In this document: positions 26,290 to 35,501 of the stretch, piece after piece
Layout of the letters: each line of letters starts with the position of its first letter
Position numbering within the stretch: the first letter of the stretch is position 1
Notes under the pieces: model-generated
What the model was told of the DNA's origin: nothing
The model's database searches: none
Seen by the model: only the letters and a program-made list of their open reading frames with translations
DNA from: an uncultured Planctomycetaceae bacterium
Lineage (GTDB): Bacteria; Planctomycetota; Planctomycetia; Pirellulales; Thermoguttaceae
Direction: 5' to 3'
DNA: 64,000 nucleotides
Assembly (NCBI GenBank): GCA_946408825.1
Contig: CAMJTU010000019.1
Coordinates: 1 to 64,000, forward strand
Position numbers and translations under genes: made by a program

Positions 26290-27732
26290 TTACTCGACAA
26301 GTTCGCGACCAACGTCGCGATACTTCGACGCGTCGTAACGAACGCCGTAGACGCCGCGCCGCGCACATTCCTCCCGCGCTTTAAGCGCTTCGGGAAGGCG
26401 CGACGTCACGTTATGCGCGCCGCGGAGCAGCCCCTGTTCAATCGCTCTCGCGTCGTTGAGCGTCCACATAGAAATCTGAATATTGTTCTCGTCCAGCCAT
26501 TCCTCGACGTCGGGCGTAATCGCCCCGTAGTAGGAGTTGACCGTAAACTGCGGCAGTCCGAGCGCGTCGATCTTTTCGAGAAAAGAAGGCGCCTTCTCTT
26601 TTAGCTCGTCATACGACGCCATCCGATCGGGATTCATCCAAAATTCCATGCCCTTGCCGACGGCGGCGCGAATCTGGTCGATCTCTTTGAGAACCGTTTC
26701 ATATCGGCTGTCCCCCGCCATAACGACGCGGTCGAGCGGAAAGCCGATTTTTTCAATTAACGCCAGTTCTACGGGAACGAGTCCGTCCTGTTTCGCGTCG
26801 AGTTGAATCTTCGTTTTTCGCGCTTGCTCCGGATCGAATTCCTCCCCTTCAAGTTCAGGCGGAAGCTCGCCCATGAGGAGTCGGAGCGCGGATTCAAGCG
26901 TCGGCGTCGCGTCCGTCGTCGGCGTGTTATGCGTTATCACGAGCGTCTTGCCTTTGTGCAGGCGAACGTCGACCTCGACGACGTCGGGACGGTAGCGCAG
27001 CGCTTTGACGATATTCGCGAGCGTATTGTCTTCCTTTTGATCTTTGACCCCGCCCTTGGCGGCAAAGCCCGCGTGCGCCGTGAAAAGTCGCGGAAGCGCC
27101 GCGACTCGCCCGCCGTCTTTCGTCGCGTCTTGCAGCCCGACGACCGCGCCCAAAACTCCGGGATCCTTTCGAGAATCGTCGAGAACCCCGTCAAACTCGC
27201 AAAACGCGACGATTCCCGACCCCGCGCCGACAAGTCCGCCGACCGCCGCGGTCGGCGCCGCGTCCGCCGCGATCTCGACCTCGACTCGGCACGCGACGCC
27301 CGTCACGACCCCGTCGTTAATCGCCGCGACGCCCCCCGCCGCCTGCGACGGCGCGCCGACGGCAAGATTGCCGGAGATTCTCGCGTTGCAAACGCGCCCC
27401 TTCTCGCCGATCTTCGCAAAAAGCCCCGCATACTCGCGCGCGCCGACCATCAAACCTGAAATCGCATGACCGGCGCCGTCGAACGTCCCTTCGAAGGGAG
27501 ACGACTCGCAAAGAGGCGTCCATTCCCCAGAAAGTTCGACGTTCTCGGCAAGCCGGAAATAATCGCCGGGCTTCTCCGAAACGCCGCGAAGTTCGTCGGC
27601 GCTATGGATAAGCCAAGGCGACGCCGCCGTTCCGTCTTCAACCGGCGCGTCCGCGAGGACGCGGGACGTCCAGATATGAAAAGAACCCGCGAGTAAAACT
27701 GCGGCGAAAAGAAAAAACGCGTTTCGTTTCAT
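26290..27732 (-). CDS. Secreted fusion of a GLUG-type beta domain and a glycerophosphodiester phosphodiesterase domain
   Basis: From the ATG at 27732 the 480-residue product has a signal peptide (MKRNAFFLFAAVLLAGSF). A GLUG-like beta-helical region occupies roughly residues 35-190 (FRLAENVELSG, GTFDGAGHAISGLMVG, GGLVGAGSG). The rest is a GDPD TIM barrel. It shows EVDVRLHKGKTLVITHNTPT, LDAKQDG and the late SMWTLND. The first catalytic motif, normally HRG, reads TAHAGF, so the Arg is lost, while both histidines remain. It may still hydrolyse a phosphodiester, or it may have lost activity. The upstream start at 27795 is less likely because it precedes the signal. Confidence 0.78.
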   Translation of the reverse strand: MKRNAFFLFAAVLLAGSFHIWTSRVLADAPVEDGTAASPWLIHSADELRGVSEKPGDYFRLAENVELSGEWTPLCESSPFEGTFDGAGHAISGLMVGAREYAGLFAKIGEKGRVCNARISGNLAVGAPSQAAGGVAAINDGVVTGVACRVEVEIAADAAPTAAVGGLVGAGSGIVAFCEFDGVLDDSRKDPGVLGAVVGLQDATKDGGRVAALPRLFTAHAGFAAKGGVKDQKEDNTLANIVKALRYRPDVVEVDVRLHKGKTLVITHNTPTTDATPTLESALRLLMGELPPELEGEEFDPEQARKTKIQLDAKQDGLVPVELALIEKIGFPLDRVVMAGDSRYETVLKEIDQIRAAVGKGMEFWMNPDRMASYDELKEKAPSFLEKIDALGLPQFTVNSYYGAITPDVEEWLDENNIQISMWTLNDARAIEQGLLRGAHNVTSRLPEALKAREECARRGVYGVRYDASKYRDVGRELVE

Positions 27733-27830
27733 GACCGTCCTATGGAGTTGAGAGAATGATTTACAATAAACGACTTGAAGTTCGTTTTGAAACATTCACG
27801 CGCGCGGAAGCGCGAACCGTCCGTCGCGAC

Positions 27831-27870
27831 CGCGCCATGCGGCGAACGCCGTCCTCCCGCGACGTCGCGG
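27831..27870. repeat. Dispersed palindromic repeat, partial copy R3
   Basis: This 40-bp stretch matches the end of R1/R2 (CGCGCCATG...CCGTC...CCCGCGACGTCGCGG) with one indel and a few changes. It ends 6 bases before the stop codon of the minus-strand gene at 27877. Upstream, CGACTTGAA near 27771 matches the start of the R2 neighbourhood (358-366). Confidence 0.6.
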
Positions 27871-27876
27871 GGAGAT

Positions 27877-28908
27877 CTACCGCTGGTCGCTGAAGTCGTT
27901 GTTCACGAACCATCGCGCCTTATAGAACCGCGCGCCGTCGCGCTGACCGACGACCGTGTCTTTGGAATCGCCGAAGTAAATCTTATCGGACCACCATTCT
28001 TCGTCTGCGCGTTGCATGAGCGTCACGCCTTCGGGAGAAAGGGAGACGCTTTTGATCCCGCTCATATTGGCGACCGTCTCAAACGTGCGCGTTTCGGGGT
28101 CGAAGACGTTGATTCCCTTCCCCGTCGTCATGAGCGCGTCGTAGCCCGGCGCAGGATAGAGGTCGTGACCGTTGACCTGCGTCCCGACGAGCTTAACGCG
28201 AACGACCTCTTTAAGCTCGGGCGCGTCCTTCGTTCCCACATACTCGTAACCGACGAGGTCGTGCGAGCCGAGCGCCCAAAGAATCTTGCGCTTCGCGTCC
28301 CAAACGACTCCATGCCCGCCGTCGAGTTCATACTTCTTGTAGACCGGCGTAACCTCGACCTCGTCCCGTTCCTCCGGCGTCACGAAAAGGCAAAGTATCT
28401 TGCCCGTGCTCGACGCCGTAACGATGTTCCCGTCGGGAAGGAGCGCGATCGAATGCGTGTTGCCCCCGGGATGACCGAGGAAAAGCAGTTTCTTATCGCT
28501 CATGCGAATCATCGCGGCGCCTCCGGACGACGCGGTGCATAGAATCGCCGCGCCGTTGAGAACCGGTTTGCATTCGTCGACGTGATTGAACCACTTCGAT
28601 TGATCCTCGGGGAGAACTTCATAGGGCGCCCATTCCCAAACGACGGACTCCGGGTCGTTCCAGTCGGCGCCCGTCTTAAAGATCATCACCTTATGCGTCG
28701 TCTGTTCGCATGCGATCACTTTTTCCGGAAGCGTCGCGGGAATCTCCCATTCGGCGCCGTATCGCGCCTTAAGCGCCGTCGCGAGTTCCGCCGCGCTCTT
28801 CTCTTGACCGTGCGCGTTGGCGACAAACGCCGTCGCCAACATCGCGAAAACGACGGACGCCGCCGTTCGAATCGCTTTCCTCTTCGCTGTAATCGTCGTT
28901 CGATTCAT
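27877..28908 (-). CDS. Secreted beta-propeller-like protein (DUF6528-like)
   Basis: The 343-residue product has a signal peptide (residues 1-32, ending VANAHGQ). The rest is repetitive beta structure: VIACEQTTHKVMIFKTG, VVWEWAP, HSIALLPDGNIVTASSTG, GGHGVVWDAKRKILWALGSH and GYDALMTTG. This resembles the propeller-type proteins annotated as DUF6528 in gut bacteria; the family name is from memory. It probably binds a ligand or polymer outside the cytoplasm. AAGGAG lies 8 bases before the start, and a good promoter lies at 28968. Confidence 0.65.
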   Translation of the reverse strand: MNRTTITAKRKAIRTAASVVFAMLATAFVANAHGQEKSAAELATALKARYGAEWEIPATLPEKVIACEQTTHKVMIFKTGADWNDPESVVWEWAPYEVLPEDQSKWFNHVDECKPVLNGAAILCTASSGGAAMIRMSDKKLLFLGHPGGNTHSIALLPDGNIVTASSTGKILCLFVTPEERDEVEVTPVYKKYELDGGHGVVWDAKRKILWALGSHDLVGYEYVGTKDAPELKEVVRVKLVGTQVNGHDLYPAPGYDALMTTGKGINVFDPETRTFETVANMSGIKSVSLSPEGVTLMQRADEEWWSDKIYFGDSKDTVVGQRDGARFYKARWFVNNDFSDQR

Positions 28909-28967
28909 TTCACGCTCCTTTATGTCAACTGGACGCGAGCAACGCAGTCGCGCCGCGCTCGTGAAGT

Positions 28968-28996
28968 ATTCTACAATCGTCGGAGCCCGGCGTCAA
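28968..28996 (-). promoter_or_regulatory. Sigma70-like promoter of the beta-propeller gene
   Basis: On the minus strand TTGACG (28996-28991), a 17-bp spacer and TAGAAT (28973-28968), 60 bases before the start at 28908. Confidence 0.7.
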
Positions 28997-29112
28997 ACGC
29001 GCGAGGACGCGTTCCTCTTGCGCCGACCGCGTTTCTTTGCTACTATAACGTCGGCGTGTTCTCGGCTTTGAGACGCGTCGAAACCCTAACGCAAGGACGC
29101 AGGCAGGGATCG

Positions 29113-30225
29113 ATGAAAAAAAGACGATTTGAATATTCTCGCCGCGCGCGAAACGCGGACCGACTCGAAGACGGACAGGATTCGTTTCTCGACGTCGTCT
29201 CCAATCTCGTCGGCGTGTTGATTATCCTCGTCATGGTCGCGGACGCGCGGGTGCGCAACGCGGCGTCGGAGGTCGCGAAAGTCGCGGACGCGACGGAAAC
29301 GGCGATCGTGGACGAGTCAAGCGCGGCTCCGGAAATACAGACGAAAACGATCGAGGAGCGCCGCGCCGAGAAAGAGTACGTCGCCGCGGTCGACGAATTG
29401 ACAAAGCTCTCGGAAGAGGTGAGCGCGCGTCAGCGCGTCATGTCGGAAACGAGCGAGCGCGCGAGGATGCTGGAAGCGCAGGCGGACGCGGCGGAAGAAG
29501 AATACCGCCGTCTCGTCCAACTCGCCGCCGAACTGGACGCGGCGTTCGAAGGCGCCTCCCGGCAGAAATCAGACGCGAAGAAGGAAGCGTTCGACCTCAA
29601 AAGCGCTATCTACGAGAGAGAACAGAAGTACGACAACCTCAGTCGCGAAAAGGAGGCGCTCGTCGCCGCAAGACCGAAGGCGACCGTTTTAGAAAACATC
29701 CCGACGCCGATCTCGCAACGCGTCGCCGACGGTCACGAGGGGTTCTTCTGCCTGAAAAACGGGCGCGTTTCCCACGTTCCTCTCAACGAGTTCCAAGAAC
29801 GCGTCCTCCTCAAATTCAAGAACTATCGCGGCGACTTCACGTTAGGCGAGACGGAAGAGAAAATCGGGCCGATAGACAACTACGTCTTCCGATATTACGT
29901 CGAGCTTGGCAAGAGACGCGACGGGGACGGAACGAGCTATTATTTCGAGTTCAAGTATGGAGAATGCACGCCCACGAACGACCTTATCGGCGAACCGATC
30001 GACGAGGCGCTCGCCAATCGCGACTCCGTCTTCCGCAATCGGCTCCTGAAGTATGTCCGCGACGATACGACGATTACGATTTTCGTCTATCCCGACTCGT
30101 ACGGATACCTCAACGACGTCAAGAAATTCCTCTTCTCCTTGGGCTATATGACTGCCTTCCGGCCACTTCCTGACGGCGTTCCAATCTCCATGTCCCCCAA
30201 CGGTTCCGCTAGCTCCACATACTGA
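29113..30225 (+). CDS. Membrane-anchored coiled-coil protein with conserved SFLDVVSNLVGV helix
   Basis: Starting at the ATG at 29113 the product has 370 residues. A basic N-terminus precedes a transmembrane segment near residues 24-41 (SFLDVVSNLVGVLIILVMVA), which resembles the ExbD/MotB-type helix seen in planctomycete proteins. A long Ala/Glu-rich coiled coil covers about residues 60-190. A C-terminal alpha/beta domain (about 215-350) follows, with no recognised motif. The acidic residue in the helix could be a proton site by analogy to ExbD. The frame is open upstream to 28582, but that sequence overlaps the divergent gene and its promoter and is not coding. The RBS is AGGGAT. Confidence 0.65.
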   Translation: MKKRRFEYSRRARNADRLEDGQDSFLDVVSNLVGVLIILVMVADARVRNAASEVAKVADATETAIVDESSAAPEIQTKTIEERRAEKEYVAAVDELTKLSEEVSARQRVMSETSERARMLEAQADAAEEEYRRLVQLAAELDAAFEGASRQKSDAKKEAFDLKSAIYEREQKYDNLSREKEALVAARPKATVLENIPTPISQRVADGHEGFFCLKNGRVSHVPLNEFQERVLLKFKNYRGDFTLGETEEKIGPIDNYVFRYYVELGKRRDGDGTSYYFEFKYGECTPTNDLIGEPIDEALANRDSVFRNRLLKYVRDDTTITIFVYPDSYGYLNDVKKFLFSLGYMTAFRPLPDGVPISMSPNGSASSTY

Positions 30226-30294
30226 CGAAGTCAATCGGCGAGAGAACAGCGAGTTGCGTCGCGATTTTGGTTCGACTTGAATCGTAGACGGAAC

Positions 30295-30336
30295 GATTCG
30301 TCCTTGTTCCCGAAGGTACGAGAACAAGGACGAATC
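30295..30336. terminator. Perfect 15-bp hairpin between convergent genes
   Basis: GATTCGTCCTTGTTC (30295-30309) and GAACAAGGACGAATC (30322-30336) pair exactly, with a 12-base loop. No T-run follows on either strand. Confidence 0.6.
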
Positions 30337-30354
30337 AGCGAGAAGCTGGACGCG

Positions 30355-31476
30355 TCATGCTGACCGCATCCCAGCGAATGCAACGTCGAGTCGAACGATC
30401 TTATCACGTCGCTTGACCGTGACGGTTCCCTTCCGAGATCCGCGATACGAGAGTTCGCGTTGGAAGTCGGTAAAATTCTCGACGCGCGTATCGTCAAACG
30501 CTAGGATCGTGTCGCCGACGTGAATCCCCGCTTTTTCTGCTGGAGAATTCCTGTCGACGAATCGGACCGTCAGCTCGTCGCCAGCAGCGACGTACGCCCC
30601 TAGATAGCCGAAATTAAATTGCTTAGCGACGTTTTTAAAGATCTTAGCGGCTGGAACCACAACCCCCCGCCATTTTTGCGATTCTGTTTGTCTAAAGCGA
30701 TTAATCAACATGCCGCGGAATTTGCCGTCCGGCGTGACCAAGGGACTGCCGCTGTCGCCTTGGACCACTTCCGATTCGCCGACGACGTCGAGAAGTATTA
30801 ATTCGTCCGGACCATACGGCTTTCTATGGTTCGTTTCCCTCACGCAACACTTATGCGTCTTGATCGTCGACGCCTTGCTCATACAGAGGATCTCGACTTC
30901 ATCAGCAATGGAAAGACTCGACGACGTCGTATCGAGAACATACGGACTGGTTGCGTCCTTTAATTCGTAGACGATAAAGTCGCCGGATAACTGGTTACAG
31001 TACAACCAGTTACAGATCAAAAGCGCATTGTTTTGGACGTCGTGAACGTCGTCAAAAAAACGTAAAAATGTCGTTTTTTCCGCTTCGTTTTTCACAAAGC
31101 AATTTTTGAGATCAACGCTCCCGACGTTCCGGTCAAAACAATGGTAGACAGTAACCAAGAATATGCGGCCGGCAAATCGAACACAACACGCCGCGCCAAC
31201 ATATGACCCGTTATAATAAAGGGAAAGCACGGCCTTTCGCGCTTCGGCGGGCGACCTTAGAATAACGTCAGAATTATTCGATAACGTAACCGCCCTCTTC
31301 CTGAGCGTTTCGAGACTCTGACTCTTGCGTTCATAATTAGCGAGACGAACGGCGCTTTCGGCGGCGGAAACCTTGCCCAAAGGGAACGTCAAGCCTGAAG
31401 ACGCCGCGAACGCCGTCGTAAGCAGAAACCGACGACGATCCATCATTTTGCCAAAATATCCATGGTTGAACATCAC
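30355..31476 (-). CDS. Tat-exported trypsin-like serine protease with PDZ domain
   Basis: The 373-residue product has a twin-arginine signal (DRRRFLLTTAFAASSG). AGGAGG 6 bases upstream supports the ATG at 31476, although a second MMDRRRF start lies 11 codons on. The protease domain shows a His region (VTVYHCFDRN near 115) and the nucleophile motif GDSGSPLV near 240. The acidic triad member was not identified with certainty. A PDZ domain follows (NSPAEKAGIHVGDTILAFDD, 310-345), as in the HtrA family, though the length and arrangement are shorter than DegP. It should act outside the cytoplasm on misfolded or specific proteins. Confidence 0.82.
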   Translation of the reverse strand: MMFNHGYFGKMMDRRRFLLTTAFAASSGLTFPLGKVSAAESAVRLANYERKSQSLETLRKRAVTLSNNSDVILRSPAEARKAVLSLYYNGSYVGAACCVRFAGRIFLVTVYHCFDRNVGSVDLKNCFVKNEAEKTTFLRFFDDVHDVQNNALLICNWLYCNQLSGDFIVYELKDATSPYVLDTTSSSLSIADEVEILCMSKASTIKTHKCCVRETNHRKPYGPDELILLDVVGESEVVQGDSGSPLVTPDGKFRGMLINRFRQTESQKWRGVVVPAAKIFKNVAKQFNFGYLGAYVAAGDELTVRFVDRNSPAEKAGIHVGDTILAFDDTRVENFTDFQRELSYRGSRKGTVTVKRRDKIVRLDVAFAGMRSA

Positions 31477-32135
31477 GAACCTCCTAGCTCCCTAATGCGA
31501 TAGAACGCATTCTAAATTCAGTCTTTTACTAGAGTTAAAATCCATTTCTAACAAGGCCGTTCCACAGCCCTATGTTAATTCGGGAGTCCATTTGGACTGG
31601 ATATTCCGATTGTAACATGACACGGCAAGACGAGTCAAGCATTATATCAAGAAAAAACGCTTTTTCTTCATAAATTATCAATCCCGACAAATCCGTTATA
31701 AAGATAACGTCTCAAATAGGGACAATTCGCTTCGAGTGAAAATCGTACAGGCGTTCAAACGCTTATTTCATGCGTTAATAGGGCTGCCAAACGCCGACAG
31801 AGCCGCGCGTTTCGACAGGTTGTCAATGCAAAAGGAGAAAACTTCGACACGTTGAAACGCTCGTTCAAAAGTTCGACGGCGACTTAATAGCGCCGCGACG
31901 ACCAAGATAAGAGCGCAACGTGTTGTAATAATTCGCAACCATAGTCCTTACATATAGTTAGAATAACATCCGTTCCAAAATAGCAGAGACCTCTTGCCTC
32001 GCTGACAGTCTCGAACGCCTGAACCTTGCCATGGCGCCGCTTAGTTAAAGCGTAAGAAACAGAAACTTGTTCCGAAAAAAAGAAAAAAATATTAATAATT
32101 TCTAGCGAAGAGAAACGTAGGGCAATCGTCTACAC
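31477..32135. other. AT-rich gene-free stretch
   Basis: About 660 bases without a credible gene. A minus-strand frame of 25 codons starting near 31942 (MVANYYNTLRSYL) vaguely recalls transposase tails but is too short to call. No tRNA or structured RNA was recognised. Confidence 0.4.
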
Positions 32136-32175
32136 AAAAAAAACGGACTCTCCATGTTCAAGAGAGTCCGTTTTT
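32136..32175 (-). terminator. Rho-independent terminator of the Mur ligase-like gene
   Basis: CGGACTCTC (32144-32152) pairs with GAGAGTCCG (32162-32170). Runs of A and T on either side give a T-run on the minus strand. Confidence 0.85.
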
Positions 32176-32197
32176 CCTGTTTTAAATCGCCGTAAAG

Positions 32198-33715
32198 CTA
32201 GTTATACCAATAAGACTCGGCGCTCGGCTGATTATTGCTGAGCCAGTTGCGGATGAACTGGCGGTCCGGCACGTAACGTTCGTTAATCGGCGCGAGCGTC
32301 GAGACGTCCTGACCGACGATGAGCACGGCGTCGTCGAGTTCCGCGTGAGAGAGCGCCCATTCGATCGCCTTGCGACGATCCGGCTCGTCGTAGTACGCGT
32401 CCTTCTTGGAGAATCCTCGACGCAAATCGTCGAGCGCTTCGGCGCTCTGCGATTCCGGAAGGTTGCCGCTCGTAACAATGCAAAAGTCCGCGCTCGATTC
32501 CGCCGCGATCGCCATGAGCTGACGCTTGCTCCGGTCGAGGTCGTTCGGCGCGCAGAGAACGCAGAAAACCCTTCCTTGCGTCACGGCGCGCGTCGTCTCT
32601 AACGCCGACGTCAGGGAATACGGGGCGCTTGCGCGGTCGAGAAACACGCCAAAAGACTGCCCGACCTCGATGCTCTCCATGCGGCACGGAATGCAGTCGA
32701 TTCGTTCGATTCCGCGCGCGTACGTAAGGAGATCAATTTTCCACGCGACCGCGAGCGCCGCGGCTTCAAGGCACGCGTATATATACTCTTTGCCGATGAT
32801 CTTCGTACGGATGGGAACCGCGTCGGAGCCCGCGGAAATATAGAACGTCTGTTCAGAGCGATTGCGTTCCACGGGAGTCGCCGTGACGTTGCAGGTCGAA
32901 GGACGAACGCCGACGGTCAAGACGGGCTGCTTAATCAGGTGCATCGCGGCGTCGGTCACGCGGTCGTCGACGTTGCAAATCGCGACGCCGTCGGGCTTAA
33001 GATATTGGAAAATTTGCATCTTCGCGCGTCGATACGCGTCGACAGAGCCGTGATAATCGAGGTGATCGCGGCGAATATTCGTGAGACAAACCGCGTCAAA
33101 TTCCAGTCCGGCAAGCCGTTTCTCCGCGAGCGCGATCGAAGACGCTTCCACAATCGCTCCGACGCAGCCCGCTTCGACCATCTCGTCGAGCAACTCCGCG
33201 AGAAGTTCTGGATCGGGCGTCGTTTCCGCCAGCGGACGAAGCGCGACCCCGGTATACACGCCGAGCGAGCCGATCAGACCGAACCTCATTCCCGATTCCG
33301 CAAGAACGCCGCCTAGCGCAACGGACAACGTCGTTTTGCCCGCCGTCCCCGTCACGCCCACGAGACGAAGCTTGCGTCCCGGAAACCCGCGGAAAGCGTG
33401 ACAAGCGCGAGAATAGACCGAACGCGCGTCGTCGACGTAAATCGCTTCGACGATCGTCGGGAGCGCGTCGCTCGTTTGTTCCTCAAGGGACGCGTTCAAG
33501 ACTGCCCAAATCGCGCCGTTCGCCGCCGCCTGCTCAACCGCGGCGCTCGCCGCTTCAGGCTCCGTTTCTAGACAGATAAAGAGACCGTGCGGCAAAGACT
33601 CGGTCGCGTCGACGCCGCAGACCTTAATCTCCGCGTCGCGATAGCTCGAAGCGTTCTCCCCTTCAAGAATCGTCGAAAGTCGAACCTGCGCGCCTTCTTT
33701 GAGTGTGATCGCCAT
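32198..33715 (-). CDS. MurE-like Mur ligase lacking the usual substrate motif
   Basis: The 505-residue product has the Mur ligase layout: an N-terminal UDP-binding domain (residues 1-100), the ATP-binding GVTGTAGKTTLS near 119 and EASSIALAEKRLAG near 190. It then has TNIRRDHLDYHGS near 212 and a C-terminal domain. MurE normally shows GTNGKTT, an YAHTPD-type strand, a GCGGDRD turn and the diaminopimelate-selecting DNPR. Here these read GTAGKTT, RASAPYSL, CAPNDLDR and SGNLPES. The ATP site is thus partly kept but the amino acid site is not. It may be a paralogue with another acceptor. Whether a canonical murE exists elsewhere is unknown. The ribosome site is a weak AGAGAAG. Confidence 0.72.
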   Translation of the reverse strand: MAITLKEGAQVRLSTILEGENASSYRDAEIKVCGVDATESLPHGLFICLETEPEAASAAVEQAAANGAIWAVLNASLEEQTSDALPTIVEAIYVDDARSVYSRACHAFRGFPGRKLRLVGVTGTAGKTTLSVALGGVLAESGMRFGLIGSLGVYTGVALRPLAETTPDPELLAELLDEMVEAGCVGAIVEASSIALAEKRLAGLEFDAVCLTNIRRDHLDYHGSVDAYRRAKMQIFQYLKPDGVAICNVDDRVTDAAMHLIKQPVLTVGVRPSTCNVTATPVERNRSEQTFYISAGSDAVPIRTKIIGKEYIYACLEAAALAVAWKIDLLTYARGIERIDCIPCRMESIEVGQSFGVFLDRASAPYSLTSALETTRAVTQGRVFCVLCAPNDLDRSKRQLMAIAAESSADFCIVTSGNLPESQSAEALDDLRRGFSKKDAYYDEPDRRKAIEWALSHAELDDAVLIVGQDVSTLAPINERYVPDRQFIRNWLSNNQPSAESYWYN

Positions 33716-34011
33716 CTTCTCTATCCTATTCCTTCCCCAAAAAATAGCCGACCGTGCGCGCGCCGTCGTTATCCAAAAGCGCGCGCGCGAACGAAACTCG
33801 CCTTTAATATGAATATTACGCGGAACTCGGTCAATACCAATTTATTTTTTGACTACGTTTTCACTCGATAAAACCAGATTCAAACGTTATTTTTAGCGTT
33901 AACTCTTACCTGATTTTCCTATATTCTCGTCAAAACTCGATTCATTCGGCGCGACTGGTTTATTTTATCGTAAAATATTTTTTTGAAAAATTCTGAATCC
34001 TATCCAAAATA
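33716..34011. other. AT-rich intergenic stretch
   Basis: About 300 bases between divergent genes, progressively AT-rich towards 34000. It contains no gene and leads into the promoter at 34012. Confidence 0.4.
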
Positions 34012-34040
34012 TTGATAATACGCCGAATTTTCGATACAAT
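34012..34040 (+). promoter_or_regulatory. Sigma70-like promoter of the Gfo/Idh operon
   Basis: TTGATA (34012-34017), 17-bp spacer, TACAAT (34035-34040), 85 bases before the start at 34125. Confidence 0.8.
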
Positions 34041-34124
34041 AGCGCCGCAAATGTTTATCCGCGTTCGCTCTAATTGGCGTAGAGGGGCGACGCTTTTTTC
34101 GACGCCGCTAAAACGAGGAGCGCC

Positions 34125-35501
34125 ATGAAGCGACGAAATTTCATCAAACTCGGAACCTTATCCGCCGTTTCCGCGACGACGTCCGCCATTCCCGTCCTCC
34201 GCGCGCAGGACGACACGCCCAAAACGCCCGATAAAACGCTGCGCGTCGGGCTGATCGGAACCGGATGGTACGGCAACGTCGATCTATACTGTCTCATGCA
34301 GGTCGGGCAGGAAGGTTCCGCCGCGTACGGAGTCGACGTCGTCGCGCTATGCGACGTCGATCGCGACGCGCTCGAGAACACGAAACGCCGCGTCGCGGAA
34401 CGTCAGGACGGACAGGAGCCGGAAACGTTCCACGACTATCGCGAGATGCTCGCCAAAAGCGCTCTCGACGTCGTTCTTATCGGAACGCCGGATCATTGGC
34501 ACGCGCTCACGACGATCGCCGCGATCGAGGCGGGATGCGACGTTTACGTGCAGAAGCCGATCGGAGTCGACGTTCGCGAATGCCAAGCGATGCTCGAAGC
34601 GGCGCGCAAGCACGACGCCGTCGTCCAAGTCGGGATGCAGCGTCGCAGCACGACGCACCTCCTGCACGCTAAGGAACTCGTCGTCGATTCCGGCAAACTT
34701 GGACGCGTCGGCCAGGTTCAGGTCTTTAGTTTTTACGGAGGACCGGGCAGAGCGTTCCGGCAGGAGCCCGAGGAGGTTCCGGAAGCGTTCGATTTCGACT
34801 TCTGGTGCGGTCCCGCGCCGAAACTGCCGTACTACCCCTGCCTTCGCAGTCGCAGCTGGCGTAATTTCATGGAATACGGCAACGGAACGCTCGGCGACAT
34901 GGGCGTTCACATGTTCGACATGGCGCGATGGTTCCTCGGACTGCGTTACCCGAAAGCGGTCTATTCGGTCGGCGGCCAATACATTAAAAAAGGCGGAATC
35001 TCGAACTGCAGCGACACGCAGACGGTCGTTTTCGATTACGGCGATCTGGAGGTCGTCTGGGATCACCGAACGTGGGCGGAGCTTCCCGACCGTCGTCATC
35101 CGTGGGGCGGTTATTTCTACGGCGAAAACGGACTGCTCAAAGCGAGCGTTTTCGGATACGACTTCCGACGATACTATTCAGACGAAACCGAAAGCGAAAA
35201 CTTCCTCGACGAAACGGACAAGTATCCGCAGGACAAGAAGGAGCCGGGCTTGGAGTTGCAGTGCGTCGAAGCGGTTCGCAACCATATGCGCGACTTCCTC
35301 GATCGAATCGCCGACAGAGGACGACCTCGAAGCGACGTCGAAGAGGGCGCGATTTCCACGATATGCTGCGTTCTCGGCAATCTCTCGATGAAGCTGGGAC
35401 GCGCGCTCGAGTGGGACGAAACGACCGGTTCTGTTAAAAACGACGACGAAGCCAACGCGCTCCTTGCGCGAGAATATCGGGCGCCATGGATTCATCCATA
35501 A
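34125..35501 (+). CDS. Tat-exported Gfo/Idh/MocA-family oxidoreductase
   Basis: The 458-residue product has a KRRNFIKLGTLSAVSATTSA twin-arginine signal. A Rossmann domain begins VGLIGTGWYGNVD near residue 44. The family's EKP motif reads VQKPIGVD near 145, with Glu changed to Gln as in several exported relatives. The C-terminal alpha/beta domain carries NGTLGDMGVHMFDMARWFLG with the catalytic-region histidine. These enzymes oxidise or reduce sugars using NAD(P). GAGGAG lies ahead of the ATG. Its stop overlaps the start of the next gene by 16 bases, so the three genes 34125-36637 form an operon. Confidence 0.85.
   Translation: MKRRNFIKLGTLSAVSATTSAIPVLRAQDDTPKTPDKTLRVGLIGTGWYGNVDLYCLMQVGQEGSAAYGVDVVALCDVDRDALENTKRRVAERQDGQEPETFHDYREMLAKSALDVVLIGTPDHWHALTTIAAIEAGCDVYVQKPIGVDVRECQAMLEAARKHDAVVQVGMQRRSTTHLLHAKELVVDSGKLGRVGQVQVFSFYGGPGRAFRQEPEEVPEAFDFDFWCGPAPKLPYYPCLRSRSWRNFMEYGNGTLGDMGVHMFDMARWFLGLRYPKAVYSVGGQYIKKGGISNCSDTQTVVFDYGDLEVVWDHRTWAELPDRRHPWGGYFYGENGLLKASVFGYDFRRYYSDETESENFLDETDKYPQDKKEPGLELQCVEAVRNHMRDFLDRIADRGRPRSDVEEGAISTICCVLGNLSMKLGRALEWDETTGSVKNDDEANALLAREYRAPWIHP

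Noticed and set aside
28582..29112. Upstream in-frame extension of the coiled-coil gene at 29113
   Set aside because: The sequence overlaps the divergent propeller gene and its promoter, has no signal or ribosome site, and composition of shadow type.
31860..31945. Short minus-strand frame MVANYYNTLRSYL, reminiscent of a transposase tail
   Set aside because: Only 25 codons, no inverted repeats or other transposase segments nearby.
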